Below, one piece after another: positions 1 to 8,585 of a stretch of DNA of 64,000 bases (positions are counted from its first letter, which is position 1; each line of letters begins with the position of its first letter). The notes below the pieces were generated by a model that was not told the origin of the DNA, did no database searches, and saw only the letters and a program-made list of their open reading frames with translations. The translations under genes were made by a program, and so were the position numbers. Origin of the DNA: Clostridiales bacterium. GTDB lineage: Bacteria; Bacillota; Clostridia; Lachnospirales; Lachnospiraceae. The stretch is taken from NCBI GenBank assembly GCA_021204025.1, contig JAJQAC010000066.1:1-64000 (forward strand), written 5' to 3'.

Positions 1-1522
1 ACTTCACTTCCATAACAATACCAATCTCTTCCTCTTCAATCTCGACTGCAATGTCGTAGTATCCATCTCCGGATTCTCTGTTCGAGTCAACACTCCAACC
101 GTCTTTAAAACCAAGGATGCCAAGAAGTAAACCGTGGTAGAATCTTTCTTTGAACTCTTTCCTGACAGCAGTATCTCTGATGCTGACGGTATTCTTCATA
201 AGATCTTTGAATGACTTCTCTACCTCTGGTGCATTGCCGCTCTTTAAATCTTCACAAAAAGCTGATACGGTCACACCATCCTGCTCGATTTTCTTTTCAA
301 ACAGTTTTAACACAAAATCTCGGAAAATACTGCGAACTTCTGTGTTTGGTATTGCCAGCCGCACCAGATTACCGGATGGAGTTTCACTCTGGGTCAGATA
401 ACCTGTAGCATACAGCAGACTCCACATGTTCTCTACGCTGTCATACATTGTGTCATAAGTGAGCTGTTCTTCTATCCTTTTCTGGACGGTTTCTCCTGAG
501 ATAAGCCTTTCTATCTGAGTCTTTGTTATCCCATTGCCCATTTTCTGTACAAATTTCTGTACTTCCTCATTACCGCTTGAATTTGCCCAGTAACTCTTGG
601 GCACTTTATTTGGGTTGGTCAGCAGCTGATTGCACCAGTTAATAACATCCCATGGATTGTATACATTGGCACGCCCGATTTGGTATCCGTCATACCACTC
701 TTTCGTTATGTCGTAATACTCACTCAAATCATAGTAAGCAAGCATTTTCCGGACTTCTTCATCCGTGAAGCCAAACTGCTCATCGCATTCAGCTTCGAGC
801 AGTGTGTACATCTTCGGATTGTTGAGCCCAGTGAAAATACTCTCTTTGGATACCCGCAGGCAGCCTGTTAAAACTGCGAATTCAAGAGCGGAATTGGTTT
901 TAAGTGCCTGTTCGAACAGATTTTGAATCAACAACACCATTTTTTTGTAATAATTTTGCTTACTTGCTTTCGCCAGTGGAACATCGTATTCATCAATCAG
1001 TATAACGACTTTTCTTCCATAATGTTTCTGGAGCAGTCCTGACAATGTTTTCAGGCTTCTATAAAGTGTTTCGTCATCGATCTCTCTCTGAAGGAGGCTG
1101 TCATAAGATTTCTTTTCACTTACAGTCAGCTTATCACTTCCCGCCAGGAAGCTCATCTTTTCAGCCTCATCACGGATTTCCATTGCAATTAAATTACGGC
1201 TTGTCTCGAAATTACCGGCTTCTGTAGCTTTCAATGTAATGGAGATCACGGGGTACTGACCCATATATTTTTCGCAAAGCTCAGTTTCCTTTAAAATTTC
1301 CAATCCATCAAACAGGCTTTTGTCTGTGCCGATTTCAAAGAAGTACTTGAGCATACTCATATTTATGCTTTTTCCAAAGCGGCGCGGACGTGTGAAAAGA
1401 TTCACTTCTCCCCAATTACTTAAAAGCTCTTTTATCATCCCGGACTTATCTACATAATAAAAATTATTCGTTCGTAATTTTGCAAAGTCCTCTATGCCAA
1501 TCGGCATCCGCTTCTTTTCCAC
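1..1522 (-). CDS. AAA-ATPase-like / PD-(D/E)XK nuclease family protein, C-terminus cut by window
   Basis: Minus-strand reading from a GTG at 1522 stays open for 507 codons to the window edge, so the C-terminus is missing. A good ribosome site (GAGAGGTGAG) precedes the GTG; an in-frame ATG lies five codons later at 1507. The N-terminal domain has an RPRRFGKS P-loop at residues 45-52 and a hydrophobic Walker B ending in DEYD at about 172-180. The last visible residues form an acidic stretch ending in EVK, as in the PD-(D/E)XK fold. This combination matches the AAA-ATPase_like plus PDDEXK_9 (DUF1703) family, common in many copies in gut anaerobes. Its biological role is not established; a link to nucleic-acid metabolism or defence is inference only. 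Confidence 0.85.
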   Translation of the reverse strand, partial: MEKKRMPIGIEDFAKLRTNNFYYVDKSGMIKELLSNWGEVNLFTRPRRFGKSINMSMLKYFFEIGTDKSLFDGLEILKETELCEKYMGQYPVISITLKATEAGNFETSRNLIAMEIRDEAEKMSFLAGSDKLTVSEKKSYDSLLQREIDDETLYRSLKTLSGLLQKHYGRKVVILIDEYDVPLAKASKQNYYKKMVLLIQNLFEQALKTNSALEFAVLTGCLRVSKESIFTGLNNPKMYTLLEAECDEQFGFTDEEVRKMLAYYDLSEYYDITKEWYDGYQIGRANVYNPWDVINWCNQLLTNPNKVPKSYWANSSGNEEVQKFVQKMGNGITKTQIERLISGETVQKRIEEQLTYDTMYDSVENMWSLLYATGYLTQSETPSGNLVRLAIPNTEVRSIFRDFVLKLFEKKIEQDGVTVSAFCEDLKSGNAPEVEKSFKDLMKNTVSIRDTAVRKEFKERFYHGLLLGILGFKDGWSVDSNRESGDGYYDIAVEIEEEEIGIVMEVK

Positions 1523-1646
1523 ACCGCTCACCTCTCTTCTCAGGCTGTAAAGCACAATAAATCTGTAATACCTATAACTTACCATAGAAGCGATCCTTAA
1601 ATCAAGGTCTATATCGGGGTTTCTAAAACACCTTGCCCATTATCCG

Positions 1647-1686
1647 TTACAGGCCACACGTCAGTTGGCTGACTTATGACCTGTAA
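1647..1686. repeat. Nested inverted repeat
   Basis: Outer arms TTACAGG and CCTGTAA enclose, with equal 6-base spacers on each side, inner arms GTCAG and CTGAC around a TTGG loop. It lies between the lacI stop and the start of the AAA-ATPase gene, both on the minus strand. No T-run follows on either strand, so a standard intrinsic terminator is unlikely. It could be a protein-binding palindrome or a dispersed repeat. Confidence 0.6.
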
Positions 1687-1742
1687 TAAATTCAAAAATT
1701 TCATTGCAATATTCCTTCTCTATTGACAAAAATCAATTTTCA

Positions 1743-2738
1743 TCAAAAGTGTGAATCTGTTCGAATTGATTCTGCCATAACAAGTTCAAATCCGATTTTT
1801 AATTCCTTGCACACCGCATGATCTTCCTCCATCTGCTCCACCAGGATCTTCGCGGCTTCCCGCCCACAGGTCTTATAATGAAGATGTACGGTCGAAAGCG
1901 CCGGAGTTACAATCCGGCACACCGGCGTATCGTCCATCCCGGCGATCTGGACATCCTGTGGGATCGATTTTCCACATTCCCGCAGGTACAGCATCGCTCC
2001 CGTGGCGATATTATCCGTGGCGCACAACACGGAATCCACCCCCGGCTCAGTCTCCAGGATCTCCTTCATTTTCTGATATCCGGACTCAATATGGAAATCC
2101 CCCTCCACAAGCTGACCATCCTTCCATGGGATTCCCAGTTCCCGCAGCGCGCTTTCTACGCCTTCTCGTCGATTGCGCCCCACAGCCTCGTCCTTTGTCG
2201 TCACCCCGATATATCCCGGTATCTTCCCGTGCTCCATCAGCACTTTCATCATCTGACCGGCCGCCTCAAAGTCCTCATGATACACACAGGAAAATCCCTT
2301 CAGATATTGCCCCAGGATCACAACCGGCACCCGGCACTCCTTCAGCAGTTTTTTATGTCTCGTGGTAAAAATCGTCGCAATCAGAATAATTCCGTCCACC
2401 TGATTGTCGCGAAAAATCTCCAAATATTTCAGTTCCTCATCCAGATTGTTCGAGGTATTGGCAAGCAGCAGCCCATACCCGTTTTTTGACAGCACATCGC
2501 TGATACCCTCCACCATCCGGCTGACTGTGTGGGAATTGATCTTTGGCAGGATCACTCCCACCAGCTTTGTCTTTTTTGTCCTCAGCATCTGAGCCTGACT
2601 CGACGGCTGATAGCCGGTCTCTTCGATCACCCGGCGGATACTCTCACGCTTTTCCTCGCTGACATAACCGTCATTGAGGTACCGGGAGACCGTAGCCCGC
2701 GAAACTCCGGCCAGCTTCGCGATTTCATTAATATTCAA
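1743..2738 (-). CDS. LacI family transcriptional regulator
   Basis: This 331-residue protein has the LacI-family layout. The N-terminal helix-turn-helix and hinge (INEIAKLAGVSRATVSRYLN, about residues 3-22) precede a periplasmic-binding-protein-like ligand domain from about residue 60. The start is TTG at 2738, eight bases after an AAAGGAAG ribosome site; no ATG is equally well placed. Such proteins usually repress sugar-use genes when ligand is absent. No sugar transporter or hydrolase is adjacent, so the regulated genes and ligand cannot be named. It is divergent from the Y-family polymerase gene across a 373-bp gap. Confidence 0.92.
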   Translation of the reverse strand: MNINEIAKLAGVSRATVSRYLNDGYVSEEKRESIRRVIEETGYQPSSQAQMLRTKKTKLVGVILPKINSHTVSRMVEGISDVLSKNGYGLLLANTSNNLDEELKYLEIFRDNQVDGIILIATIFTTRHKKLLKECRVPVVILGQYLKGFSCVYHEDFEAAGQMMKVLMEHGKIPGYIGVTTKDEAVGRNRREGVESALRELGIPWKDGQLVEGDFHIESGYQKMKEILETEPGVDSVLCATDNIATGAMLYLRECGKSIPQDVQIAGMDDTPVCRIVTPALSTVHLHYKTCGREAAKILVEQMEEDHAVCKELKIGFELVMAESIRTDSHF

Positions 2739-3111
2739 GACAACTTCTTCCTTTCTTAATCATCCAAGAGGTATTCCTTTATCCAACCAATTGATTGCCA
2801 GCATACTGCTTTTATATCCTGTCAGGGAAGTGGGCCGATCCGCTAAAAAATTCTTCGAGCGAAGCACTGAATGTCAATAGCGACTGGTTAGCCAATGTGC
2901 AGGAATACCCTGATACATTTCTTTTCTGGATTATAGCAAAAAAAATACAGGAAGGAAAGACTCCTTTTACCAGGCATCCGATCATTGAAATCCTCATCTG
3001 GTTCGAGTATAATGGAAACGGATTTATTCTGTAAACGGCAAATTTCAGGCGCCATGCCTGTGTGCAATTCTGAACGAATAAAACAGATATCGTAACCGGA
3101 GGTGAAACGTT
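2739..3111. other. Intergenic region between divergent lacI and polymerase genes
   Basis: These 373 bases hold no convincing gene. A minus-strand open frame entering from the polymerase gene is a shadow. A sigma-A promoter for the polymerase lies at 2985-3013. A short palindrome with arms CTTCG and CGAAG at 2853-2864 could be a LacI-family operator, but there is only one copy and no clear minus-strand promoter beside it. A TTGACA on the minus strand at 2872-2877 lacks a good -10 partner. Confidence 0.5.
2985..3013 (+). promoter_or_regulatory. Sigma-A promoter of the Y-family polymerase gene
   Basis: TTGAAA (2985-2990) and TATAAT (3008-3013) are separated by exactly 17 bases, about 100 bases before the TTG start of the polymerase. 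I saw no LexA box of the form GAACNNNNGTTC around it, so SOS control is not supported by the sequence. Confidence 0.75.
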
Positions 3112-4620
3112 TTGTCCGAGCGTTCCTATATTGCCATTGATCTGAAATCCTTCTACGCTTCTGTAGAATGTGTCGAGCGAGGACTTGACCCGCTGACTAC
3201 TAATCTGGTAGTGGCGGATCAAAGCCGCACGGAAAAGACAATCTGCCTCGCAGTATCCCCATCTCTCAAATCCTTTGGCATCTCCGGGAGAGCAAGACTG
3301 TTTGAGGTCGTACAGCAGGTAAAAAAAGTCAATCAGGTCCGGCAGCACCTTGCGCCCGGACATACCTTTTCCGGTTCCTCATGCAACATCGATGAACTAA
3401 ACGCCAATCCGTCCCTGTCTATCGATTATATCGTAGCCACGCCGCAGATGGCTCATTATATGAAGCGAAGCACAGAAATTTATCAGATCTACCTTCGATT
3501 CATCGCTCCGGAGGATATCCATGTTTACAGCATTGACGAGGTATTTCTGGATGTGACCAGCTATTTGCCAACCTATCATCTCACGCCACATGAGCTGGCC
3601 ATGAAGATCATCCGGGATGTTTTAAAAGAAACCGGTATCACAGCTACCGCCGGTATCGGCACCAATCTCTATCTTTGTAAGATCGCCATGGACATCGTCG
3701 CCAAACATATCCCGGCAGACAAAGACGGCGTCCGCATTGCCGAACTGGACGAGATGACTTACCGGCAAAAATTATGGGCGCATCAGCCCATTACCGATTT
3801 CTGGCGGGTCGGACGCGGCTACGCTGCACGTCTGGAGAAGCTGGGCCTTACCACCATGGGCGATATCGCCCGATACTGCCTGAGCAGCTATGGGGAAGAC
3901 CGGCTGTACCTGGAATTTGGCGTCAACGCCGAACTTCTGATTGACCATGCCTGGGGCTGGGAGCCTTGCGGCATCGCAGACATCAAGGCCTTTAAACCGG
4001 AAAATAACAGCATCAGTTCCGGCCAGGTTCTGCAGTCCCCCTATGAATTTGAAAAAGCAAAACTGGTAGTCCGGGAAATGGCTGACGCGCTCTCATTGGA
4101 CCTGGTCGATAAGGGTCTGGTCGCCGACCAGATTGTACTGACGATCGGGTATGATACGGAAAATCTGACTGATCCGAAGCGAAGAAAAGTCTATCAAGGC
4201 GAAATAACTACTAACCGTTACGGCAGGAAAATACCGAAACAGGCTCATGGTTCGATCAATCTGGGTCGTCAGACTGCTTCTACCACATTCATTACCAACG
4301 CGACCATGGAGCTTTTTGACCGTATCGTTGATCCCGGCCTGCTGGTGCGCCGGATGTACGTTGTGGCAAATCATGTCGTCACAGAAGACCGGATCAAACC
4401 ACCTAAGCCGGAACAACTGGACTTATTCACGGATTATACTGCTCTGGAAAAGCAGCGCAAAATAGAAAAGGAAACCTTAGAGAAAGAGAAACGCCGTCAG
4501 AAAGCAATTCTGGAAATTCAGAAAAAATTTGGAAAGAATGCCCTGCTAAAGGGAATGAATCTCAGAGAGGGAGCAACCGGCAAAGACCGCAACGCACAGA
4601 TCGGCGGTCACAGAAAATAA
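3112..4620 (+). CDS. Y-family (DinB/UmuC-type) translesion DNA polymerase
   Basis: The 502-residue product has the catalytic palm motifs of Y-family polymerases: AIDLKSFYASVE with D10, and YSIDEVFLD with D142 and E143. A helix-hairpin-helix region follows, then the little-finger domain. QLDLF at about residues 435-439 is a beta-clamp binding motif. The C-terminal tail is lysine- and glutamate-rich. The start is TTG at 3112, eight bases after GGAGGT. The enzyme copies past damaged template bases at low fidelity. The downstream YolD-like gene follows after 18 bases; Bacillus polymerases YqjW and UvrX have the same partner. A rare start codon may keep the level low (inference). Confidence 0.92.
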   Translation: MSERSYIAIDLKSFYASVECVERGLDPLTTNLVVADQSRTEKTICLAVSPSLKSFGISGRARLFEVVQQVKKVNQVRQHLAPGHTFSGSSCNIDELNANPSLSIDYIVATPQMAHYMKRSTEIYQIYLRFIAPEDIHVYSIDEVFLDVTSYLPTYHLTPHELAMKIIRDVLKETGITATAGIGTNLYLCKIAMDIVAKHIPADKDGVRIAELDEMTYRQKLWAHQPITDFWRVGRGYAARLEKLGLTTMGDIARYCLSSYGEDRLYLEFGVNAELLIDHAWGWEPCGIADIKAFKPENNSISSGQVLQSPYEFEKAKLVVREMADALSLDLVDKGLVADQIVLTIGYDTENLTDPKRRKVYQGEITTNRYGRKIPKQAHGSINLGRQTASTTFITNATMELFDRIVDPGLLVRRMYVVANHVVTEDRIKPPKPEQLDLFTDYTALEKQRKIEKETLEKEKRRQKAILEIQKKFGKNALLKGMNLREGATGKDRNAQIGGHRK

Positions 4621-4638
4621 GGAGGCAGAGCTCAAACC

Positions 4639-5091
4639 ATGCCCAACAGAACAATCGAAGACTATCAGGACATCATCAACCTGCCCCATTTTGTTTCTAA
4701 GAACCGGACGCATCTGTCCATGATCGAACGCGCGGCGCAGTTTTCTCCGTTTGCGGCGCTCACCGGCTATGAATCCGCTGTACAGGAGACCGCGCGCCTG
4801 ACCGGTCAGCGGCTGGAACTGGCAGAAGATGAAAAGGAAATCATCGCCCGGCGGCTCACTCTCCTTCATTCCCGGCTGGCGGAAACGCCCGTCGTGGACG
4901 TCACCTTCTTCATTCCTGATGAAATAAAAGATGGCGGCGAATATCGCACCGTGAGCGGAGTTGTGAAAAAGCTGGATGAATTTCAAAGGCTCCTCTGCAT
5001 GATGGACGGAACAAAAATCCCTGTCGATGATATTACCAGTGTGGAGGGAGCGATATTTCACACTGTGACAGAAAATACAGATATCGTATAG
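4639..5091 (+). CDS. YolD-like protein, partner of the Y-family polymerase
   Basis: This 150-residue protein contains the YolD-family core (MIERAAQFSPFAALTGY, about residues 31-47), then a charged helical segment and a small beta-rich C-terminal part. It follows the polymerase gene with an 18-base gap carrying AAGGAGG, so the two are likely co-transcribed. YolD-like proteins are repeatedly found beside UmuC/DinB-type polymerases in Firmicutes. Their biochemical role is unproven; a modulator of the polymerase is inference. Confidence 0.85.
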   Translation: MPNRTIEDYQDIINLPHFVSKNRTHLSMIERAAQFSPFAALTGYESAVQETARLTGQRLELAEDEKEIIARRLTLLHSRLAETPVVDVTFFIPDEIKDGGEYRTVSGVVKKLDEFQRLLCMMDGTKIPVDDITSVEGAIFHTVTENTDIV

Positions 5092-5100
5092 GAGAAAGGT

Positions 5101-5145
5101 CAAAAAATCCCCTGAAAATGCCAAAACACAGCACATTCAGGGGTA
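5101..5145 (-). terminator. Intrinsic terminator after ybeY
   Basis: On the minus strand, arms CCCCTGAA and TTCAGGGG with a loop of about 18 bases are followed by ATTTTTTT. It sits between the convergent ends of the yolD-like gene and ybeY. The T-run fits only minus-strand transcription. Confidence 0.75.
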
Positions 5146-5175
5146 TCGTATCGATTATCTGCCAGACTCCTCATC

Positions 5176-5673
5176 TCACCGCGGAAACCCCGCCTCATCC
5201 AGGATCGTCCGCTGCCGTTCTTCCATCTCTGCCCGCTCTTCTTCATCGATATGGTCATATCCGCACAGGTGCAGAACGCTGTGCGCCACCAGAAACGCCA
5301 GTTCCCTCTCCTGAGAATGTCCATATAATTCCGCCTGCTCGACAACCTTTTCCACGGAAACTACAATATCGCCCAGCATCAGTTCTCCCGTATCCGGGTC
5401 AAAGGTATCCTCAAAGGCTTCTTCAACATGGCTGAAATCAGACGGGGTCTCATACTCAATCATCGGGAAAGACAGGACGTCTGTCGGCGCGTCAATCCCT
5501 CTCTGCTCCCGGTTAATCTCCCGGATCGAGGCATTGTCCGTCAAAAGTACCGATACTTCCGTCTCATAAGGACATCCCTCATAGTCCAGCACCGCCGGAA
5601 TCACCTTCTCGATGATCTCCGTATAAGGAATCTGCAATTTCTTATCGGTATCATAATCAATCTCTATACTCAT
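5176..5673 (-). CDS. ybeY: Endoribonuclease YbeY, rRNA maturation
   Basis: The 165-residue protein carries the metal-binding signature HSVLHLCGYDH, with histidines at 131, 135 and 141, that defines the UPF0054/YbeY family. YbeY is a single-strand-specific, zinc-dependent endonuclease needed for 16S rRNA 3'-end maturation and 70S quality control. Its start overlaps the phoH stop by four bases (ATGA), so the two are translationally coupled. The phoH-ybeY pairing is conserved widely in bacteria, which supports both calls. Confidence 0.96.
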   Translation of the reverse strand: MSIEIDYDTDKKLQIPYTEIIEKVIPAVLDYEGCPYETEVSVLLTDNASIREINREQRGIDAPTDVLSFPMIEYETPSDFSHVEEAFEDTFDPDTGELMLGDIVVSVEKVVEQAELYGHSQERELAFLVAHSVLHLCGYDHIDEEERAEMEERQRTILDEAGFPR

Positions 5674-6665
5674 TTTTTTGTCCGCTGTCTGCGTGCTTCT
5701 GCCGCAGCGCTCTTCCTCTCATAGTCATCATAAGCCTGTACAATCTTCTGCACCAGCGGATGCCGTACGACATCGCTGGCTGTCAGGGTACAAAAACCAA
5801 TATCTTCTATCTTTCCCAGAACCTTTTTTGCCATATCCAGGCCGGAAACCGCTCCCGATGGCAGATCTTTCTGGGTCTGGTCTCCCGTCACCACGACTTT
5901 GGAACCAAAGCCGATCCGGGTAAGAAACATCTTCATCTGCGCCGGAGTCGTATTCTGCGCCTCGTCCAGAATAATATAAGCGTTATCCAACGTGCGCCCT
6001 CTCATATACGCAAGCGGCGCCACCTCGATCAACCCCTTTTCCTGATTATGCAGAAAGCTCTCCGCTCCCATAATCTGATACAGAGCGTCATACAGGGGCC
6101 GCAGATAAGGGTCAATCTTACTCTGAAGATCACCGGGCAAAAACCCCAGTTTCTCGCCCGCCTCGATTGCCGGACGTGTCAGGATGATGCGGTTCACTTC
6201 TCCGCTCTTAAAGGCCTGAATTGCCATCGCCATCGCCAGATAGGTCTTCCCGGTACCGGCCGGACCGATACCGAAAACAATCATCTTCTTACGGATCATG
6301 TCCACATATTCCTTTTGTCCTAACGTCTTTGGTTTTACCGGTTTGCCATTTACCGTACGGCAGATAATATCCTGATCGATCTCAAGAATCTTACTGTCAG
6401 ACTCAGTAAATGAAAGAGCCAGCGCATAATCAACATTCTGCTCAGTAATCGGAGTCCCCCGGCGGGACAGCTCAGTCAGCGTCTGAAATACGCTTTTTGC
6501 CCTGGAGATCATATGCTCCGGTCCGATCAACCGGATCTCTCCGTCTCTGGCTACAATCGTCACATGCAGAGTGCGTTCTATTTTTTTCAAATGTGCGTCA
6601 AACTGACCGCAGACATTTCTCGCATGGTCAACAGGTATATCAATGATAGTTTCCGTTACGCTCAT
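5670..6665 (-). CDS. PhoH family ATPase (PhoL/YbeZ type)
   Basis: The 331-residue protein has an N-terminal KH-like region, a Walker A loop GPAGTGKT at residues 134-141 and a Walker B IILDEAQN at 231-238, the layout of PhoH-like ATPases. Homologues bind RNA and hydrolyse ATP and work with YbeY in rRNA processing. The gene lies between yqfD and ybeY, an order seen in other Firmicutes. The ATG at 6665 is preceded by GAGGAG at a rather long distance (about 13 bases). Confidence 0.95.
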   Translation of the reverse strand: MSVTETIIDIPVDHARNVCGQFDAHLKKIERTLHVTIVARDGEIRLIGPEHMISRAKSVFQTLTELSRRGTPITEQNVDYALALSFTESDSKILEIDQDIICRTVNGKPVKPKTLGQKEYVDMIRKKMIVFGIGPAGTGKTYLAMAMAIQAFKSGEVNRIILTRPAIEAGEKLGFLPGDLQSKIDPYLRPLYDALYQIMGAESFLHNQEKGLIEVAPLAYMRGRTLDNAYIILDEAQNTTPAQMKMFLTRIGFGSKVVVTGDQTQKDLPSGAVSGLDMAKKVLGKIEDIGFCTLTASDVVRHPLVQKIVQAYDDYERKSAAAEARRQRTKK

Positions 6666-6686
6666 CCGGCTGTGTTGTCTCCTCTG

Positions 6687-7910
6687 TTATTTCTGATCGT
6701 TCCTGTCCAATTGGACCGCATCCAGTCTTTGTCGCTTCCCGGCCGGTTCTTCAGAAACAAAAGTTCCACGAAGTTCGCAGCCATTAAGACTATCTAATAT
6801 TTTAACATCATTTTGAATTATTACTACCCCTTTTTGCGCAAAATTTTGCTGCACCTCCTGAGTGAAATGCAGGATCTCACTCTCCTGTTCCTTTTCTGTC
6901 CGTGGTCGCTCATAGATCTGATATTCCTCTGATCGAATCATACTGACCCAGACAGGCAGATAAAAATCACCAAAAAGCGTCACCTGCCATGTCTCCCGAA
7001 ATGTTTTCCACAGACTGCCCTCACTTTTCGGAATCATCCAGACAAAAGACAACGAGCCGATTTTCACTCCCATGCCGCGCCTGCCTTTCCCGGTACTGCT
7101 CCGGATCGATATCAGTGTTGGAATCTTCTTTGTCACTTCCCTGACTGTGAGGACTTTGATATCAGCATCTGCGCATACGTATTGCCAGGATACCGTCTCT
7201 CCCGAATCATCGGTAATCGGAATCGCACCGCTTACCAGAATCTGCCCTTCCGTTACCGTATCTCCCACTCTGACCTGGGCCTTCCCCTGTCGGACTATCA
7301 TATCCGTAATTACGCCATCACAATCAGCGATCAGATCGGCCGCTTCTTCTTCCTGCCGGATCGTCTCATCCGGCAAAGTGTTTTCTTTTACCCGGATAAT
7401 CAGACGATTGCCCGATATCCGTGCGGACACCCAGATGATATCCGGAAAATCCAGGCGGATATTTTCTTCCAGCCGCTCACAATCCACCAGCTTTTTTCTC
7501 ACTCCATAACCAATATTCTGATCCGCAAGATAATGAAGCATGGTATCGTCCGTAACGGATCGGTTATCCAGAATCGTAACATCCCAGATAAATCGACTCA
7601 TACATCCCAACATCAGGAAAAACAGCAGCAGCCCCGCTGCAAATAACTTTCGTTTACGGTTGCGGTATAAAAGAAATGGCAATCCATATTTTCCTATAAT
7701 CTTACAATGCATACGGGATTTGCGCACCACCGGCCGGATTCCCCGATAATCCGGAAACGATACCAGAAAATCATGACAATGCTCTCTGCATCGAATATCC
7801 CAGATCTCGATCTGATGAAAGCGGCAGAGATTAAAAAAACGTTCCGGCATACAGCCGCTTACCCGTACCCACAGATATCCACGCAGGAAATGTGTCAGGC
7901 TCTGCCTCAT
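6687..7910 (-). CDS. yqfD: Sporulation protein YqfD
   Basis: The 407-residue protein matches the YqfD family. It has a basic N-terminal cytoplasmic domain (to about residue 90), one transmembrane helix near residues 90-110 (LFAAGLLLFFLMLGC) and a large extracytoplasmic domain. The start overlaps the yqfC stop as ATGA, with GGGAG nine bases upstream. In Bacillus subtilis yqfC and yqfD are mother-cell genes transcribed by sigma-E; the molecular function is unknown. The yqfC-yqfD-phoH-ybeY order is conserved. Confidence 0.93.
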   Translation of the reverse strand: MRQSLTHFLRGYLWVRVSGCMPERFFNLCRFHQIEIWDIRCREHCHDFLVSFPDYRGIRPVVRKSRMHCKIIGKYGLPFLLYRNRKRKLFAAGLLLFFLMLGCMSRFIWDVTILDNRSVTDDTMLHYLADQNIGYGVRKKLVDCERLEENIRLDFPDIIWVSARISGNRLIIRVKENTLPDETIRQEEEAADLIADCDGVITDMIVRQGKAQVRVGDTVTEGQILVSGAIPITDDSGETVSWQYVCADADIKVLTVREVTKKIPTLISIRSSTGKGRRGMGVKIGSLSFVWMIPKSEGSLWKTFRETWQVTLFGDFYLPVWVSMIRSEEYQIYERPRTEKEQESEILHFTQEVQQNFAQKGVVIIQNDVKILDSLNGCELRGTFVSEEPAGKRQRLDAVQLDRNDQK

Positions 7911-8191
7911 GTCAAAGATCTCCCATCATCAAAAACAAGCTCCCGGATCTGTCCGCTGATCCTCATTTCTTCCTGATTATAATAATCAATCCGCAGGTGC
8001 TTTCCCCGGATCTCAACCTTCCCACTCTGTGTCTGCAGCCGCACGGTCTGATCATCGTATGCCAGGATACTGCGGTAATTTTCAATGCTCACCTGATGTT
8101 TCCCGACAAAAGAGATCAGAACTTCTCCCAGAATCACATCCCTGGGAATCTTTAATTCTTCCGCAGCAGTCCGCCGGATCCGTTTCAGCAT
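7907..8191 (-). CDS. yqfC: Sporulation protein YqfC
   Basis: A protein of 94 residues belonging to the YqfC/YabP-like family of small beta-rich sporulation proteins. The ATG at 8191 is preceded by GGAGAG six bases away and gives the family's usual length (about 93). An in-frame GTG at 8215 would add eight residues but lacks a ribosome site. It overlaps yqfD by four bases and lies only 39 bases after the rpsU terminator. I could not identify a clear sigma-E promoter in that short gap. Confidence 0.92.
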   Translation of the reverse strand: MLKRIRRTAAEELKIPRDVILGEVLISFVGKHQVSIENYRSILAYDDQTVRLQTQSGKVEIRGKHLRIDYYNQEEMRISGQIRELVFDDGRSLT

Positions 8192-8230
8192 TTGATTCTC
8201 TCCACTCCGCAGCACCTTACTGTATTCTAC

Positions 8231-8261
8231 GAAAAAATCCCCGATCCTATGACCGGGGATT
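8231..8261 (-). terminator. Intrinsic terminator of rpsU
   Basis: On the minus strand, AATCCCCG and CGGGGATT pair around a loop of about ten bases and are followed by six T. It begins eight bases after the rpsU stop codon. Confidence 0.88.
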
Positions 8262-8268
8262 GTAGCAA

Positions 8269-8445
8269 TTAGTTAAATTTGCGTTTTCTTGCAGCTTCGG
8301 ACTTCTTTTTGCGTCGTACGCTGGGCTTTTCGTAATGCTCTCTCTTACGAATTTCCTGCTGAATACCCGCCTTTGCACAGTTTCTCTTGAATCTGCGCAA
8401 AGCACTGTCCAGACTTTCGTTCTCTTTAACGATAACGTTAGACAT
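8269..8445 (-). CDS. rpsU: 30S ribosomal protein S21
   Basis: A 58-codon gene whose product starts [19 protein letters not shown] and ends in the arginine/lysine-rich tail ([15 protein letters not shown]) typical of bacterial S21. The length equals the usual Firmicutes protein. AGGTG lies six bases before the ATG, and a GGAGG further up. It has its own promoter at 8521-8548 and a terminator at 8231-8261, so it is a single-gene unit between alaS and yqfC. S21 sits on the small-subunit platform near the 16S rRNA 3' end and assists initiation. Confidence 0.97.
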   Translation of the reverse strand: MSNVIVKENESLDSALRRFKRNCAKAGIQQEIRKREHYEKPSVRRKKKSEAARKRKFN

Positions 8446-8520
8446 CGCTCACACCTGACCTCCCTCCAGTTGTGTACTTGTGCATAAAACAACTGTTTGG
8501 GTATTTATAGCACTAAAACG

Positions 8521-8548
8521 ATTATAGCATAAAATTCCTGTTCGTCAA
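8521..8548 (-). promoter_or_regulatory. Sigma-A promoter of rpsU
   Basis: On the minus strand TTGACG (8548-8543) and TATAAT (8526-8521) are 16 bases apart. The leader to the rpsU start is about 70 bases long. Confidence 0.75.
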
Positions 8549-8585
8549 CAATTATTTCAAAAGAACCGTCATAAAATCAGCCAGA

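Noticed and set aside
2853-2864. Palindrome CTTCG-AG-CGAAG as a LacI-family operator
   Set aside because: Single short copy without a convincing promoter; kept only as a weak possibility.
3001-3111. LexA/SOS box before the Y-family polymerase
   Set aside because: A GAACGAATA stretch lacks the GTTC half; no full palindrome.
2812-3363. Minus-strand open frame of 183 codons across the lacI-polymerase gap
   Set aside because: It overlaps the conserved start of the polymerase on the other strand, shows no family-like sequence and lacks a ribosome site.
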